The position numbers and the translations under genes were made by a program. Below are positions 17,994-26,569 of a stretch of DNA of 64,000 nt, in pieces. This stretch comes from Aliidiomarina minuta (GTDB lineage Bacteria > Pseudomonadota > Gammaproteobacteria > Enterobacterales > Alteromonadaceae). The notes under the pieces were generated by a model, which was not told where the DNA came from, searched no databases, and saw only the letters and a program-made list of their open reading frames with translations. Positions within the stretch are counted from its first letter, which is position 1; each line of letters begins with the position of its first letter. The DNA is taken from NCBI RefSeq assembly GCF_003987145.1, contig NZ_PIPL01000002.1:248001-312000 (forward strand), written 5' to 3'.

Positions 17994-20024
17994 ATGAGCT
18001 GGTTAAAAAAATATCTGGATAAAATATCGACACGTATTATCGCTGGTTTTATTGGTGTTGCTTTATTGGTAGCTGTTACCGGAGGGGTAGGGCTGACCTT
18101 TATTAATGACTTTGAGCGTACCTTGCGCCATGTCAGTGAAACCACGACTCCTACCGTTACTACTGCGGCAGAATTGAAGAATTCGATGTTCGAAGCCAAT
18201 GCTTTGGTGGGACGGGCTTTAACTACTGTTTCTATTAATGACCTCACTTTATTGGCTGAGGATTTTGAAATTGCCAGTGAAGTTTTTGCTGCCAGCTATC
18301 GTCGCTTACAGGAGCTGGTTGATGACCGGTCGCTGGAAGAAGTTTTGCTTGAAACCGAGGCTGCCCGGATAGCTTTTGAGCAGGAAGCCGAAACAGTTTT
18401 TGATTACCAGCGTCAAACCATCGCGAATGGGGTTGAAGTCAGACGGCGACTGAATGATTTTGATCGTATAGCTGCTTTTTTGACGGGTGAACTGGGCGAT
18501 GTGTCTTTTCATGCGGAACAAATGCTGGAAGACATTGAGCTGACGACCTCCGCTGTTAACTTGCAAAGCCTGGTTATGGAAATTCAGTATCTGACCCGGG
18601 ATTTACTGAATCAGGACTCACCAGCCACAGTGATCCCATTACGGGAAGAAATAGAGCAGGTGTTTGAGATCTTCGACTACCCGCTGGAGCGACTGGCAGC
18701 GAGCGATGATACTGTTGTAAGTAACAGTGTTGAAGAAGTCTCGAACCTTCTGCGAGATTGGCAGCAGGCTGCTCTGGGACAGGGACAGTTAGTGGATACC
18801 TATATTCAGCAACTTGATATTCAAAGTACAGTGCAAAGCTCAATGGACAGTATGGCCGATGAAATCATGACGGTGACTTTTGCCCTCGATGAAGTGGAAA
18901 GTGCGGCGCAGTCTCTTAATGACGAGGCGTCGCAGGGCGCACAGGACTCGGTCAATCAGGCGTTCTGGATTATTGCTGTAGTAGTAGTGGCTGGTTTTGT
19001 ATTGGCTATTCTGATGGGCTTATGGGTGACCCGAACCGTGACCCTGCCCCTGGGTGGAGAGCCGTCACAAATGCGCAATATTGCAGAGCAGATAGCTGCT
19101 GGCGATCTGCGGGTGGATAGTCAGGGAGGCGAAGTTGGCGTGTTATCAGCCATGCTGAGTATGGCTGATAAACTGCGCGATTTACTGGCGGATATTACTT
19201 CGGCCAGCGAAAAACTGAACACTGCAGCTAACAACACTAACCGCGTTGCTGAAGACGCCAATGAGACAATACAGCAACAGGAACAAGCGATTGAACAGAC
19301 CGTAACTGCAATTACTCAGGTGGTCGAAACGGTCCAGGGTATTGCAGATTATGCGGCTTCAGCGCTTGAAACCACTGGTAAGGTACAAACCCGAACGGAA
19401 GAAGCGGACAAGGCCTTTAAGCAAACCGCAGAAGCAATTCAGCAAGTGGCGGAAGAAGTCGAGCGCGCGGCCACTGTGGTACAAAGTGTGGAAAGTAAAA
19501 GTAACGAGATCGGAACCGTGCTCGAGGTTATTGAAAATATAGCGGAGCAGACCAATTTGCTGGCGCTGAATGCTGCGATTGAAGCGGCGCGTGCGGGTGA
19601 GCAGGGGCGTGGTTTTGCGGTAGTTGCTGATGAGGTACGATCGTTGGCGCGCAAAACCCAGGACTCGACGTTAAACATTCAGAATATTATTGAGAATCTG
19701 CAAAAAGAAACTCGCGGTGCAGTTACTGTCATGAATAGCAGTCAGAAACAGGTATTGGCTACTTTGGATAAATCTTCGCAGGCTTCATCAGCGTTGAATG
19801 TAATCCGCGAGTCTATGCAGGAGCTTACCGGTATAAATGATCAGGTGGCGACGGCGTCGGAAGAGCTGGCGAGTGTGACTCATGAAATTAAGAGCAATAT
19901 TGATGAAATAAGCGGTATGTCGTCGCGGTCAGCGGAAGGTTCAGTTGAAATGACTCAGGCCAGTGGCGAACTGACCCGGGTGGCTGACAGCTTACGTTCA
20001 TTGGCGGCACGTTTTACTGTGTAA
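17994..20024 (+). CDS. Methyl-accepting chemotaxis protein
   Basis: Transmembrane chemoreceptor of 676 residues. TM1 (~16-38), a helical periplasmic sensor of ~280 residues, TM2 (~320-345), a HAMP segment (WVTRTVTLPLGGEPSQM onward) and a long cytoplasmic coiled coil. The hairpin tip has the invariant EQTNLLALNAAIEAARAGEQ followed by GRGFAVVADEVRSLA. The sensor region looks like an all-helical bundle (4HB/HBM-like); the ligand is unknown. It stands alone between a terminator and a convergent LysR gene. No strong Shine-Dalgarno is visible before the ATG. The stop lies in a perfect 15-bp tandem duplication. Confidence 0.92.
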   Translation: MSWLKKYLDKISTRIIAGFIGVALLVAVTGGVGLTFINDFERTLRHVSETTTPTVTTAAELKNSMFEANALVGRALTTVSINDLTLLAEDFEIASEVFAASYRRLQELVDDRSLEEVLLETEAARIAFEQEAETVFDYQRQTIANGVEVRRRLNDFDRIAAFLTGELGDVSFHAEQMLEDIELTTSAVNLQSLVMEIQYLTRDLLNQDSPATVIPLREEIEQVFEIFDYPLERLAASDDTVVSNSVEEVSNLLRDWQQAALGQGQLVDTYIQQLDIQSTVQSSMDSMADEIMTVTFALDEVESAAQSLNDEASQGAQDSVNQAFWIIAVVVVAGFVLAILMGLWVTRTVTLPLGGEPSQMRNIAEQIAAGDLRVDSQGGEVGVLSAMLSMADKLRDLLADITSASEKLNTAANNTNRVAEDANETIQQQEQAIEQTVTAITQVVETVQGIADYAASALETTGKVQTRTEEADKAFKQTAEAIQQVAEEVERAATVVQSVESKSNEIGTVLEVIENIAEQTNLLALNAAIEAARAGEQGRGFAVVADEVRSLARKTQDSTLNIQNIIENLQKETRGAVTVMNSSQKQVLATLDKSSQASSALNVIRESMQELTGINDQVATASEELASVTHEIKSNIDEISGMSSRSAEGSVEMTQASGELTRVADSLRSLAARFTV

Positions 20025-20042
20025 TTGTTTACTGTGTAATTG
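20013..20042 (+). repeat. Perfect 15-bp tandem duplication across a stop codon
   Basis: TTTACTGTGTAATTG occurs twice in a row. The first copy holds the chemoreceptor stop (20022-20024), the second an in-frame second TAA. Confidence 0.95.
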
Positions 20043-20046
20043 ATGA

Positions 20047-20074
20047 CGCCGCGGCGACTGATTAAGCCGCGGCG
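20047..20074. terminator. GC-rich hairpin between convergent genes
   Basis: GCCGCGGC (20048-20055) and an identical, self-complementary octamer (20066-20073) form a 9-bp stem with a 10-base loop. It overlaps the 3' end of the LysR gene. There is no T-tract on either strand, so a bidirectional terminator role is only likely. Confidence 0.45.
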
Positions 20075-20994
20075 ACGTCAGCAATCAGCTGGCGGAACCA
20101 GCGATGGCCATCGTCGTGCTGTAGCAGCGGGCTCCAGATCATTTTTAGCTCTATAGGGGGAATAGTAAAAGGAGGTGTGCGCAGCACCAGATCCGGACTG
20201 TCCTGATACAGGTTCGCAGCACGGCGTGGCAGCGTTGCAACAAGACCTTCTTTGGCCAGATACATGGCGACATGGTAGTTGCGGGTGAATACTTTAATGC
20301 GCCGTTGATGACCCAATCTATTTAAAGCCTCATCTACCCAGCCAAGCTTTTGCACGTCATTTGGATCCATGCCAATGCCCACGCCAAAACCTGTTTTGCT
20401 CACCCAGCTGTGACCTGCTTTGAGGTATTCTTCCAGCGTGTAATTATCAATCAGCGGATGCTCTTTATGCAGTAAACACGCAAAATCGTCTTTCCAGAGC
20501 AGTTTTTGATGAAAAGACTGGGGCAGCTCGTCAAAACGATTAATAGCAATATCCACTTTACCGTTTTCCACATCGTGAAAGCTGACGTCACTGGGTGTCA
20601 TCAAATCTATAGTGACATTCGGTGCCTGTTCGCGTAACGCGCCAAGCAGGGGCGACATCAGCGTAGAGGCGGCATAGTCGGACACCATAATGCGGAAAAC
20701 CCGGTCGCTATCCGCAGCAATAAAGGTGCGCGAGGGCTGAATAACCTCTTCAACGGAGTACAGAATATGGCGTACCTGTGCCTGCATCTCCAGTGCCCGT
20801 TCGGTTGGCATCATGCCTTCGCTGGTGCGTACCAGGATAGGGTCATTCAGTAGCGTACGCAGGCGCTTCAGGCCATTGCTCATAGCCGGTTGGGTAATGT
20901 TGAGCTGTTCTGCTGCGCGGGTTACATTACGTTCCCGTAACAGGGCATCAAGGTAAACCAGCAGGTTGAGATCGATATTGCGAAATTGATTCAT
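20062..20994 (-). CDS. LysR-family transcriptional regulator
   Basis: 310 residues. N-terminal winged helix-turn-helix (~6-65: LVYLDALLRERNVTRAAEQLNITQPAMSNGLKRLR) and a periplasmic-binding-like effector domain (~90-305), of the NodD/LeuO-like sort. It is divergent from aceK across 78 bp, which holds both promoters, and LysR proteins often regulate the divergent gene. Control of the glyoxylate-bypass genes is therefore a reasonable guess, not shown. Convergent with the chemoreceptor gene. Confidence 0.9.
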   Translation of the reverse strand: MNQFRNIDLNLLVYLDALLRERNVTRAAEQLNITQPAMSNGLKRLRTLLNDPILVRTSEGMMPTERALEMQAQVRHILYSVEEVIQPSRTFIAADSDRVFRIMVSDYAASTLMSPLLGALREQAPNVTIDLMTPSDVSFHDVENGKVDIAINRFDELPQSFHQKLLWKDDFACLLHKEHPLIDNYTLEEYLKAGHSWVSKTGFGVGIGMDPNDVQKLGWVDEALNRLGHQRRIKVFTRNYHVAMYLAKEGLVATLPRRAANLYQDSPDLVLRTPPFTIPPIELKMIWSPLLQHDDGHRWFRQLIADVAAA

Positions 20995-21072
20995 CGGGTG
21001 AATTATCTTTCGTTTATTAAATAAGTATGGTGAATTATAGGGTGCCTGAAATAAGGATAAAAGACAAAGACT

Positions 21073-22812
21073 ATGGTCACGCAGACGAATTCAGCTCAAC
21101 GCATTGCCACCCTGATTCTGAAAGGGTTTCAGCATCATTACCGATTGTTTCAGGAGATTACCGATAAGGCTGGCGAGCGGTTTCAGAACAGAGACTGGCA
21201 AGCGGTGCAGGCAGCGGCGCGTGAACGCATCTCCTTTTATGATGTAAGAGTCAGGGAAACGACCGCCACGCTGCAAAAACATTTACTGGACGAACATCTG
21301 GATGAACCGTTGTGGGCGCAGGTGAAAATTGAGTATACCGACCTGCTGGCCTTTCATCCTCAGGCGGAGCTGGCTGAGACCTTTTATAACTCGGTATTTT
21401 GTAAGTGCTTTCACCGGCGCTACTTTCATAATGGTTTTATTTTTGTAGAAACCACTATTGATGATCGTATTCCGGTACCTGTGGCAGCAGAATACAGGTC
21501 GTATTTTCCGGTAGAAGAGGGTATTCGTTCGACTTTGCAACGTATTATCCGGGATGCGGGTTTTAGTGCGCAGTTCGCGGATCTTGAGCTTAATATTGAG
21601 CAACTGGTGCAGGCCTTTAGTCAGCAGACAGCACAGCAGTCTCTGGCGGCGCATCAGTTACGTCTGGATGTATTACGCAGCCCTTTTTACCGTAATAAAG
21701 CGGCTTATGTTGTGGGTCGCATTGTAACCCGTAAAGCGCATTACGCTTTTATTGTACCTGTGCTGGTCAATGCAGAAGGCCGCTTGTATCTGGATGCTCT
21801 GATCACCGACAACAATCAGCTGAGCATTATTTTCAGTTTTGCGCGGGCTTATTTTATGGTTCAAACCCATGCACCTTCAGCGTTAGTGCGTTTTTTGCAA
21901 AGCCTGATGCCGCATAAAACCCTGGCTGAACTCTATTCAGCTATAGGCTTGCACAAGCAGGGTAAAACCGAATTTTATCGTGAGTTATTGCATCATCTGG
22001 AACGCAGTGATGATCAGCTAATTGCGGCGCCGGGCATTCGGGGGCTGGTGATGATGGTATTTACGTTGCCCTCTTTTCCTTATGTTTTTAAAGTTATTCG
22101 CGATAAATTTGGCAGCAGTAAAGACTTTGGCCGGGAGACGGTATTAAAACGTTACCAACTGGTAAAACGCCATGATCGGGTCGGTCGTATGGCGGACACT
22201 ATAGAGTATTCGAATGTAGCCCTGCCCCGAGCTCGTTTTTCAACGGACTTACTGACTGAACTGCAAAACAGTATTGGCAGCTCTATGGAAATAGAGAATG
22301 ATTTTGTGATTATTCGTCATTTGTACATTGAACGGCGTATGACACCTTTGAATATCTTTTTGGAATATGCCTCAGAAGCAGAAACGGAAGCGGTCCTGGA
22401 TGACTACGGACAAGCGATTAAAGATATGTTGGCAGCGAATATTTTCCCGGGAGATATGTTGCTTAAGAACTTTGGCGTGACCCGCAGTAAGCGGGTGGTT
22501 TTTTACGATTATGATGAAGTTCAATACTTAACCGAAATGAATTTCAGAACTATACCTAAGGCTACCTCAGAGCAGGACATGCTGGCTGATGAACCCTGGT
22601 ATTCGGTAGGTCCAAATGATGTGTTTCCGGAACAGATAGCAACCTTTGTTTTTCATGATCGCAGACTGAGAGAGATTTTTTTACGTAAGCACCCTGAACT
22701 TATTGAAGCGGGTTATTGGCGTGAACAGCAGCAGAGCATTGCTGCCGGGGAAATAGCTGATATCTTCCCTTACCCTTCCACAATACGCTTTAACAAACTT
22801 TGCGCAGACTAG
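21073..22812 (+). CDS. aceK: Isocitrate dehydrogenase kinase/phosphatase AceK
   Basis: 579 residues, usual AceK length. It phosphorylates and dephosphorylates isocitrate dehydrogenase to set the split between the TCA cycle and glyoxylate bypass. The ATP-binding region is seen as IAAPGIRGLVMMVF, followed by FPYVFKVIRDKFGSSKDF, VKRHDRVGRMADT, and the kinase-core KNFGVTRSKRVVFYDYDEV. It lies upstream of aceB and aceA rather than downstream as in the Escherichia coli aceBAK order, and is separated from aceB by 133 bp with its own possible promoter. Expected in the cytoplasm. No strong Shine-Dalgarno is seen close to the ATG. Confidence 0.96.
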   Translation: MVTQTNSAQRIATLILKGFQHHYRLFQEITDKAGERFQNRDWQAVQAAARERISFYDVRVRETTATLQKHLLDEHLDEPLWAQVKIEYTDLLAFHPQAELAETFYNSVFCKCFHRRYFHNGFIFVETTIDDRIPVPVAAEYRSYFPVEEGIRSTLQRIIRDAGFSAQFADLELNIEQLVQAFSQQTAQQSLAAHQLRLDVLRSPFYRNKAAYVVGRIVTRKAHYAFIVPVLVNAEGRLYLDALITDNNQLSIIFSFARAYFMVQTHAPSALVRFLQSLMPHKTLAELYSAIGLHKQGKTEFYRELLHHLERSDDQLIAAPGIRGLVMMVFTLPSFPYVFKVIRDKFGSSKDFGRETVLKRYQLVKRHDRVGRMADTIEYSNVALPRARFSTDLLTELQNSIGSSMEIENDFVIIRHLYIERRMTPLNIFLEYASEAETEAVLDDYGQAIKDMLAANIFPGDMLLKNFGVTRSKRVVFYDYDEVQYLTEMNFRTIPKATSEQDMLADEPWYSVGPNDVFPEQIATFVFHDRRLREIFLRKHPELIEAGYWREQQQSIAAGEIADIFPYPSTIRFNKLCAD

Positions 22813-22856
22813 TATAAGTCTGGCTTATGCTCTTTATTCATTCACAAACTAAATGA

Positions 22857-22885
22857 TTGCAATATAAATCATAAATTACCATGAT
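22857..22885 (+). promoter_or_regulatory. Possible sigma-70 promoter of aceB
   Basis: TTGCAA (22857-22862) and CATGAT (22880-22885) are 17 bases apart in an AT-rich 133-bp gap. The -10 is weak; a minor candidate. Confidence 0.35.
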
Positions 22886-22945
22886 GAACTAATTCGCTCT
22901 AAGCTGTGTCTGTATTAACAGGCAATCAACAACTTGGGTCGGATT

Positions 22946-24535
22946 ATGAGCAAAGCTTCACTTCAGTTTACGCAACCTTCGGATAACGCAAGCGAACAGA
23001 TATTCAGCGAGCAGGCGAAAGACTTCCTGGCTGAGCTGGTACAGCAGTTTGCACCCGCTGTGGATCAGCTTCTGAGCACTCGTGAAGAAGCGCAGAAAGC
23101 ATACGACAGTGGTGCCTTACCGGATTTTGATCCGGCAACGGCAGACATTCGCAACTCAGACTGGCAGGTCGCCCCTGTTCCTAAGGACTTGCAGAAACGC
23201 CGCCTGGAGATCACCGGGCCGGTGGAACGCAAAATGGTTATTAACGCCCTGAATGCAGATGTTGATGTATTTATGGCTGACTTTGAAGATGCTCAGTCGC
23301 CAACCTGGCAAGGCATGGTGCATGGGCAGCTGAACCTGCGTGATGCCAATGCCGGCACTATCAGTCTGGATGATGAGAAAAGCGGTAAGTCATACCGCTT
23401 GCAGGAGGATCCGGCTTTGCTTATCGCAAGAGTGCGCGGTCTTCATTTACCGGAAAAACATATACAGCTGGATGGCAAAGCCGTACCGGGCGCTCTGGTC
23501 GATTTTGCGATGTACTTCTTTCATAACTACAAACAGCGTCTGCAAAATGGCAGTGGTGTGTATTTCTACCTGCCTAAACTACAGCACCATAAAGAAGCGG
23601 CCTGGTGGTCAGAAGTCTTTCACTTCACCGAGCAGAAATTTGGTCTGCCGACCGGCACTATCCGCGCCACTATTCTGATTGAAACTTTACCTGCTGTGTT
23701 TCAGATGCATGAAATACTGCACAGCCTGAAAGAGCATATTGTGGCCTTAAATTGTGGCCGTTGGGACTACATTTTCAGTTACATCAAAACTTTGCGTGCC
23801 CATCCGGACCGCATTTTGCCCGACCGTCAGTCAGTGAGCATGGACAAACCTTTTCTGAATGCCTATTCACGACTACTGATTCGAACCTGCCATAAGCGCG
23901 GTGCTTTAGCTATGGGGGGCATGGCCGCTTTCATTCCAAGCAAAGATGCGTCTGAAAATAAGAAAATACTGGATAAGGTACGGGCAGATAAAGAGCAGGA
24001 ATTTGGCAACGGCCACGACGGTACCTGGATAGCCCATCCTGGTTTAGCTGAGACTGTGAAAGCGGTCTATCAGAAACACCTTGGCGATAAACCTAATCAG
24101 CTGGACGTTACCCGTCAGGATGACACCGAGATCAGTGCTGAGCTGTTGTTGCAGCCTTGTCCTGGAGAGCGTACCGAACAGGGTATGCGCACTAATATCC
24201 GGGTAGCGGTGCAATATATTGCGGCCTGGATCTCCGGCCGTGGCTGCGTACCTATCTACGGTTTGATGGAAGATGCCGCCACCGCAGAGATTTCACGGAC
24301 TTCAATCTGGCAATGGATTCAACACGAACAGCCACTCAGCGATGGCCGGGTTGTCACTAAGAGCCTGTTTGCAGACATGCTGGCTGAAGAAGCCCAGGTT
24401 GTGCGTACTGAAGTAGGCGAAGAACGCTGGGCCAGTGAAAACTTCGATAAAGCGGTGAAACTATTTAGCAGCATTACCACGGCTGACCAGTTAACCGAAT
24501 TTCTGACCCTGCCGGGTTATGACTTATTACCTTAA
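22946..24535 (+). CDS. aceB: Malate synthase A
   Basis: 529 residues, normal for the AceB isoform. It condenses glyoxylate with acetyl-CoA to malate, the second glyoxylate-bypass step. ATG 22946 replaces an upstream TTG. Visible signatures: ITGPVERKMVINALN, FMADFEDAQSPTW, and the family pattern LNCGRWDYIFSYIK (near residue 272), then GGMAAFIPSKD and CVPIYGLMEDAATAEISR (catalytic Asp region). aceA follows 47 bp on, so they likely form one transcript. The stop codon sits in a 12-bp tandem duplication. Confidence 0.96.
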   Translation: MSKASLQFTQPSDNASEQIFSEQAKDFLAELVQQFAPAVDQLLSTREEAQKAYDSGALPDFDPATADIRNSDWQVAPVPKDLQKRRLEITGPVERKMVINALNADVDVFMADFEDAQSPTWQGMVHGQLNLRDANAGTISLDDEKSGKSYRLQEDPALLIARVRGLHLPEKHIQLDGKAVPGALVDFAMYFFHNYKQRLQNGSGVYFYLPKLQHHKEAAWWSEVFHFTEQKFGLPTGTIRATILIETLPAVFQMHEILHSLKEHIVALNCGRWDYIFSYIKTLRAHPDRILPDRQSVSMDKPFLNAYSRLLIRTCHKRGALAMGGMAAFIPSKDASENKKILDKVRADKEQEFGNGHDGTWIAHPGLAETVKAVYQKHLGDKPNQLDVTRQDDTEISAELLLQPCPGERTEQGMRTNIRVAVQYIAAWISGRGCVPIYGLMEDAATAEISRTSIWQWIQHEQPLSDGRVVTKSLFADMLAEEAQVVRTEVGEERWASENFDKAVKLFSSITTADQLTEFLTLPGYDLLP

Positions 24536-24547
24536 TTATTACCTTAA
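24524..24547 (+). repeat. Perfect 12-bp tandem duplication across the aceB stop
   Basis: TTATTACCTTAA occurs twice in a row; the first copy carries the aceB stop (24533-24535), the second an in-frame TAA. Confidence 0.95.
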
Positions 24548-24582
24548 TTATAAACTTGATACAGCAACAACAGGATACCATT

Positions 24583-25917
24583 ATGAGCACTACTAAAGAC
24601 TTTAAAGAAGCCGTTCAGGAATTACAGCAGGACTGGGACACCAATCCGCGCTGGAAAAATGTAGAACGCACTTATAGCGCTGAAGACGTCGTTCGTTTGC
24701 GTGGTTCAGTGAAAGTGGAACATACGCTAGCCGCACGTGGCGCTGAGAAACTATGGCGCTTAGTGAATGGCGAAGCGCAGGAAAAATTCGGTAAGAATTA
24801 TGTCAACGCGCTGGGTGCTCTGACCGGTGGTCAGGCTGTTCAGCAAGTCAAAGCAGGCTTGCAGGCTATTTATTTATCAGGCTGGCAGGTTGCGGCTGAT
24901 AATAATACTTCAGGTACTATGTACCCGGATCAGTCCTTGTATGCAGTGGATTCAGTACCGGAAGTGGTAAGCCGTATTAACAACTCCTTTTCCCGCGCTG
25001 ACCAGATTCAGTGGGGCAAGGGCATTCATCAGGAAGACCCGACCTATATTGACTACTTCGCTCCAATAGTAGCTGATGCTGAAGCCGGTTTTGGCGGTGT
25101 GCTGAACGCCTATGAGCTGATGAAAAACATGATAAAAGCAGGTGCTTCGGGTGTGCATTTTGAAGACCAGCTGGCGTCAGTGAAAAAATGTGGCCATATG
25201 GGCGGCAAAGTACTGGTGCCGACTCAGGAAGCGGTACAAAAACTAGTAGCTGCACGTCTGGCTGCGGACGTTGCTGGCGTGCCAACTTTGTTGCTGGCGC
25301 GTACCGATGCGAACGCCGCTGACTTGCTGACCAATGATGTGGATCCGAACGATCAGGACTTCATTACCGGTGAGCGCACCGCTGAAGGTTTCTATCGGGT
25401 GAAGCCGGGCATTGAGCAGGCGATTTCCCGTGGGCTGGCTTACGCACCCTATGCTGACTTGCTGTGGTGTGAAACCGCCAAGCCGGACCTGGAAGAAGCG
25501 CGTCAGTTTGCTGAAGCTATTCACGCTAAGTATCCGGGTAAACTGCTGGCTTACAACTGTTCGCCGTCGTTTAACTGGAAGCGTAACCTGGATGACGACA
25601 CTATTGCTAAGTTCCAGCGCGAGCTGGCGGCAATGGGATATCGCTTCCAGTTTATCACTTTAGCGGGTGTACATAACATGTGGTACAACATGTTCCAGCT
25701 GGCGCATGACTATGCCCGTAACGATATGTCTGCATATGTGAAATTACAGCAGGACGAGTTTGCCGCTGCGGACAAGGGCTACACTTTTGTATCGCATCAG
25801 CAAGAAGTGGGAACTGGCTACTTTGATGATTTGACCAATGTGATTCAGGGCGGGGTTTCTTCTGTAACTGCACTGACAGGTTCAACCGAAGAAGAGCAGT
25901 TCAAAAGCGCTGGTTAA
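24583..25917 (+). CDS. aceA: Isocitrate lyase
   Basis: 444 residues. Cleaves isocitrate to succinate and glyoxylate, the entry step of the bypass. ATG 24583 has CAGGA 7-8 bases upstream; a TTG at 24556 is less likely. The catalytic loop is SVKKCGHMGGKVLVPT with the active-site Cys; other family marks are GGQAVQQVKAGLQAIYLSGWQVA, the DAEAGFGG metal-binding region, LARTDANAADL and YNCSPSFNWKRNLDD. Length and loops match the proteobacterial AceA type rather than the longer AceA2 type. A strong terminator follows. Confidence 0.97.
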   Translation: MSTTKDFKEAVQELQQDWDTNPRWKNVERTYSAEDVVRLRGSVKVEHTLAARGAEKLWRLVNGEAQEKFGKNYVNALGALTGGQAVQQVKAGLQAIYLSGWQVAADNNTSGTMYPDQSLYAVDSVPEVVSRINNSFSRADQIQWGKGIHQEDPTYIDYFAPIVADAEAGFGGVLNAYELMKNMIKAGASGVHFEDQLASVKKCGHMGGKVLVPTQEAVQKLVAARLAADVAGVPTLLLARTDANAADLLTNDVDPNDQDFITGERTAEGFYRVKPGIEQAISRGLAYAPYADLLWCETAKPDLEEARQFAEAIHAKYPGKLLAYNCSPSFNWKRNLDDDTIAKFQRELAAMGYRFQFITLAGVHNMWYNMFQLAHDYARNDMSAYVKLQQDEFAAADKGYTFVSHQQEVGTGYFDDLTNVIQGGVSSVTALTGSTEEEQFKSAG

Positions 25918-25940
25918 CCCAGCCTTAGCTTTAGCTCTCT

Positions 25941-25967
25941 AAAACCGCCGAGAAGGCGGTTTTTTAT
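25941..25967 (+). terminator. Rho-independent terminator after aceA
   Basis: AAACCGCC pairs with GGCGGTTT over loop GAGAA, followed by a T-tract. Confidence 0.93.
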
Positions 25968-25972
25968 TATGC

Positions 25973-26378
25973 GTAGGGCAAGTTCCACCTGCCGTGGTAG
26001 CACTCCGCGTGCATGATGTTGGAAGGGGCTGTTGACGGTTGGTTGGCATCGCATGCATTGGCAGGTCTGGCCGGCAGGCTGAGCCTGCCCTACGCGAAAT
26101 TTGGCAGCGGCGGTAGGGCAGGTTCCACCTGCCGTGGTGGCGCTCCGCGTGCATGATGTTGGAAGGGGTTGGCCGGCAGGCTGAGCCTGCCCTACGCGAA
26201 ATTTGGTAGCGGCGGTAGGGCAGGTTCCACCTGCCGTGGTAGCGCTCCGCGTGCACTATGTTTGGAGGGATTGGTGACGGTTGGTAGGCATTGCATGCAT
26301 TGGCAGGTCTGGCCGGCAGGCTGAGCCTGCCCTACGCGAAATTTGGCAGTGACGGTAGGGCAGGTTCCACCTGCCGCA
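25973..26378 (+). repeat. Palindromic intergenic repeat cluster A
   Basis: Units begin at 25973, 26113, 26215 and 26355 with GTAGGGCA and a small inverted repeat (CAGGTTCCACCTG), then run through a spacer (TCCGCGTGCATGATG, GGAAGGGG) to a second palindrome (GGCAGGCTGAGCCTGCC) ending in CCTACGCG. Unit lengths are 140, 102 and 140 bp; the short one lacks ~38 bp of spacer. The last unit is only the left half. Left and right ends are reverse complements, so each unit is a larger inverted repeat. The same family recurs at 33658-33920 in the same orientation. No gene is present. Confidence 0.9.
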
Positions 26379-26569
26379 TGAGCGCTACCGGGTGGCAGAG
26401 GGGTTATACCCCTGAAGGACGCCGCAAGTACATCCCTGTAGGCTTGACTCGCGCATCCCTGCGCTCGACACCTCCAGTCGCAACGCCCTCAGCCACTCTC
26501 CGCGCTCAATCAAGCTTAATAGAACCCGCGCTCGGAACCGCACAGGATGAGCTGAGAATAAACCCTGCC
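26379..26569. other. Non-coding stretch with small hairpins
   Basis: Completes the 652-bp gene-free gap between aceA and the Hpt-REC-REC-GGDEF gene. Two mini-hairpins share the loop ATCCCT: TACATCCCTGTA (26429-26440) and GCGCATCCCTGCGC (26451-26464). An open frame crosses it on the plus strand but has a composition typical of read-through of such repeats. No terminator with a clear T-tract was found for the minus-strand operon. Confidence 0.5.

Noticed and set aside
25939..26256. 105-codon minus-strand frame rich in HGRWNLPYR repeats
   Set aside because: It is only the palindromic repeat read in one frame and runs into the aceA terminator.
25973..26378. Possible CRISPR array
   Set aside because: Units are 102-140 bp, contain nested palindromes and have no short regular repeats with unique spacers; no cas genes nearby.
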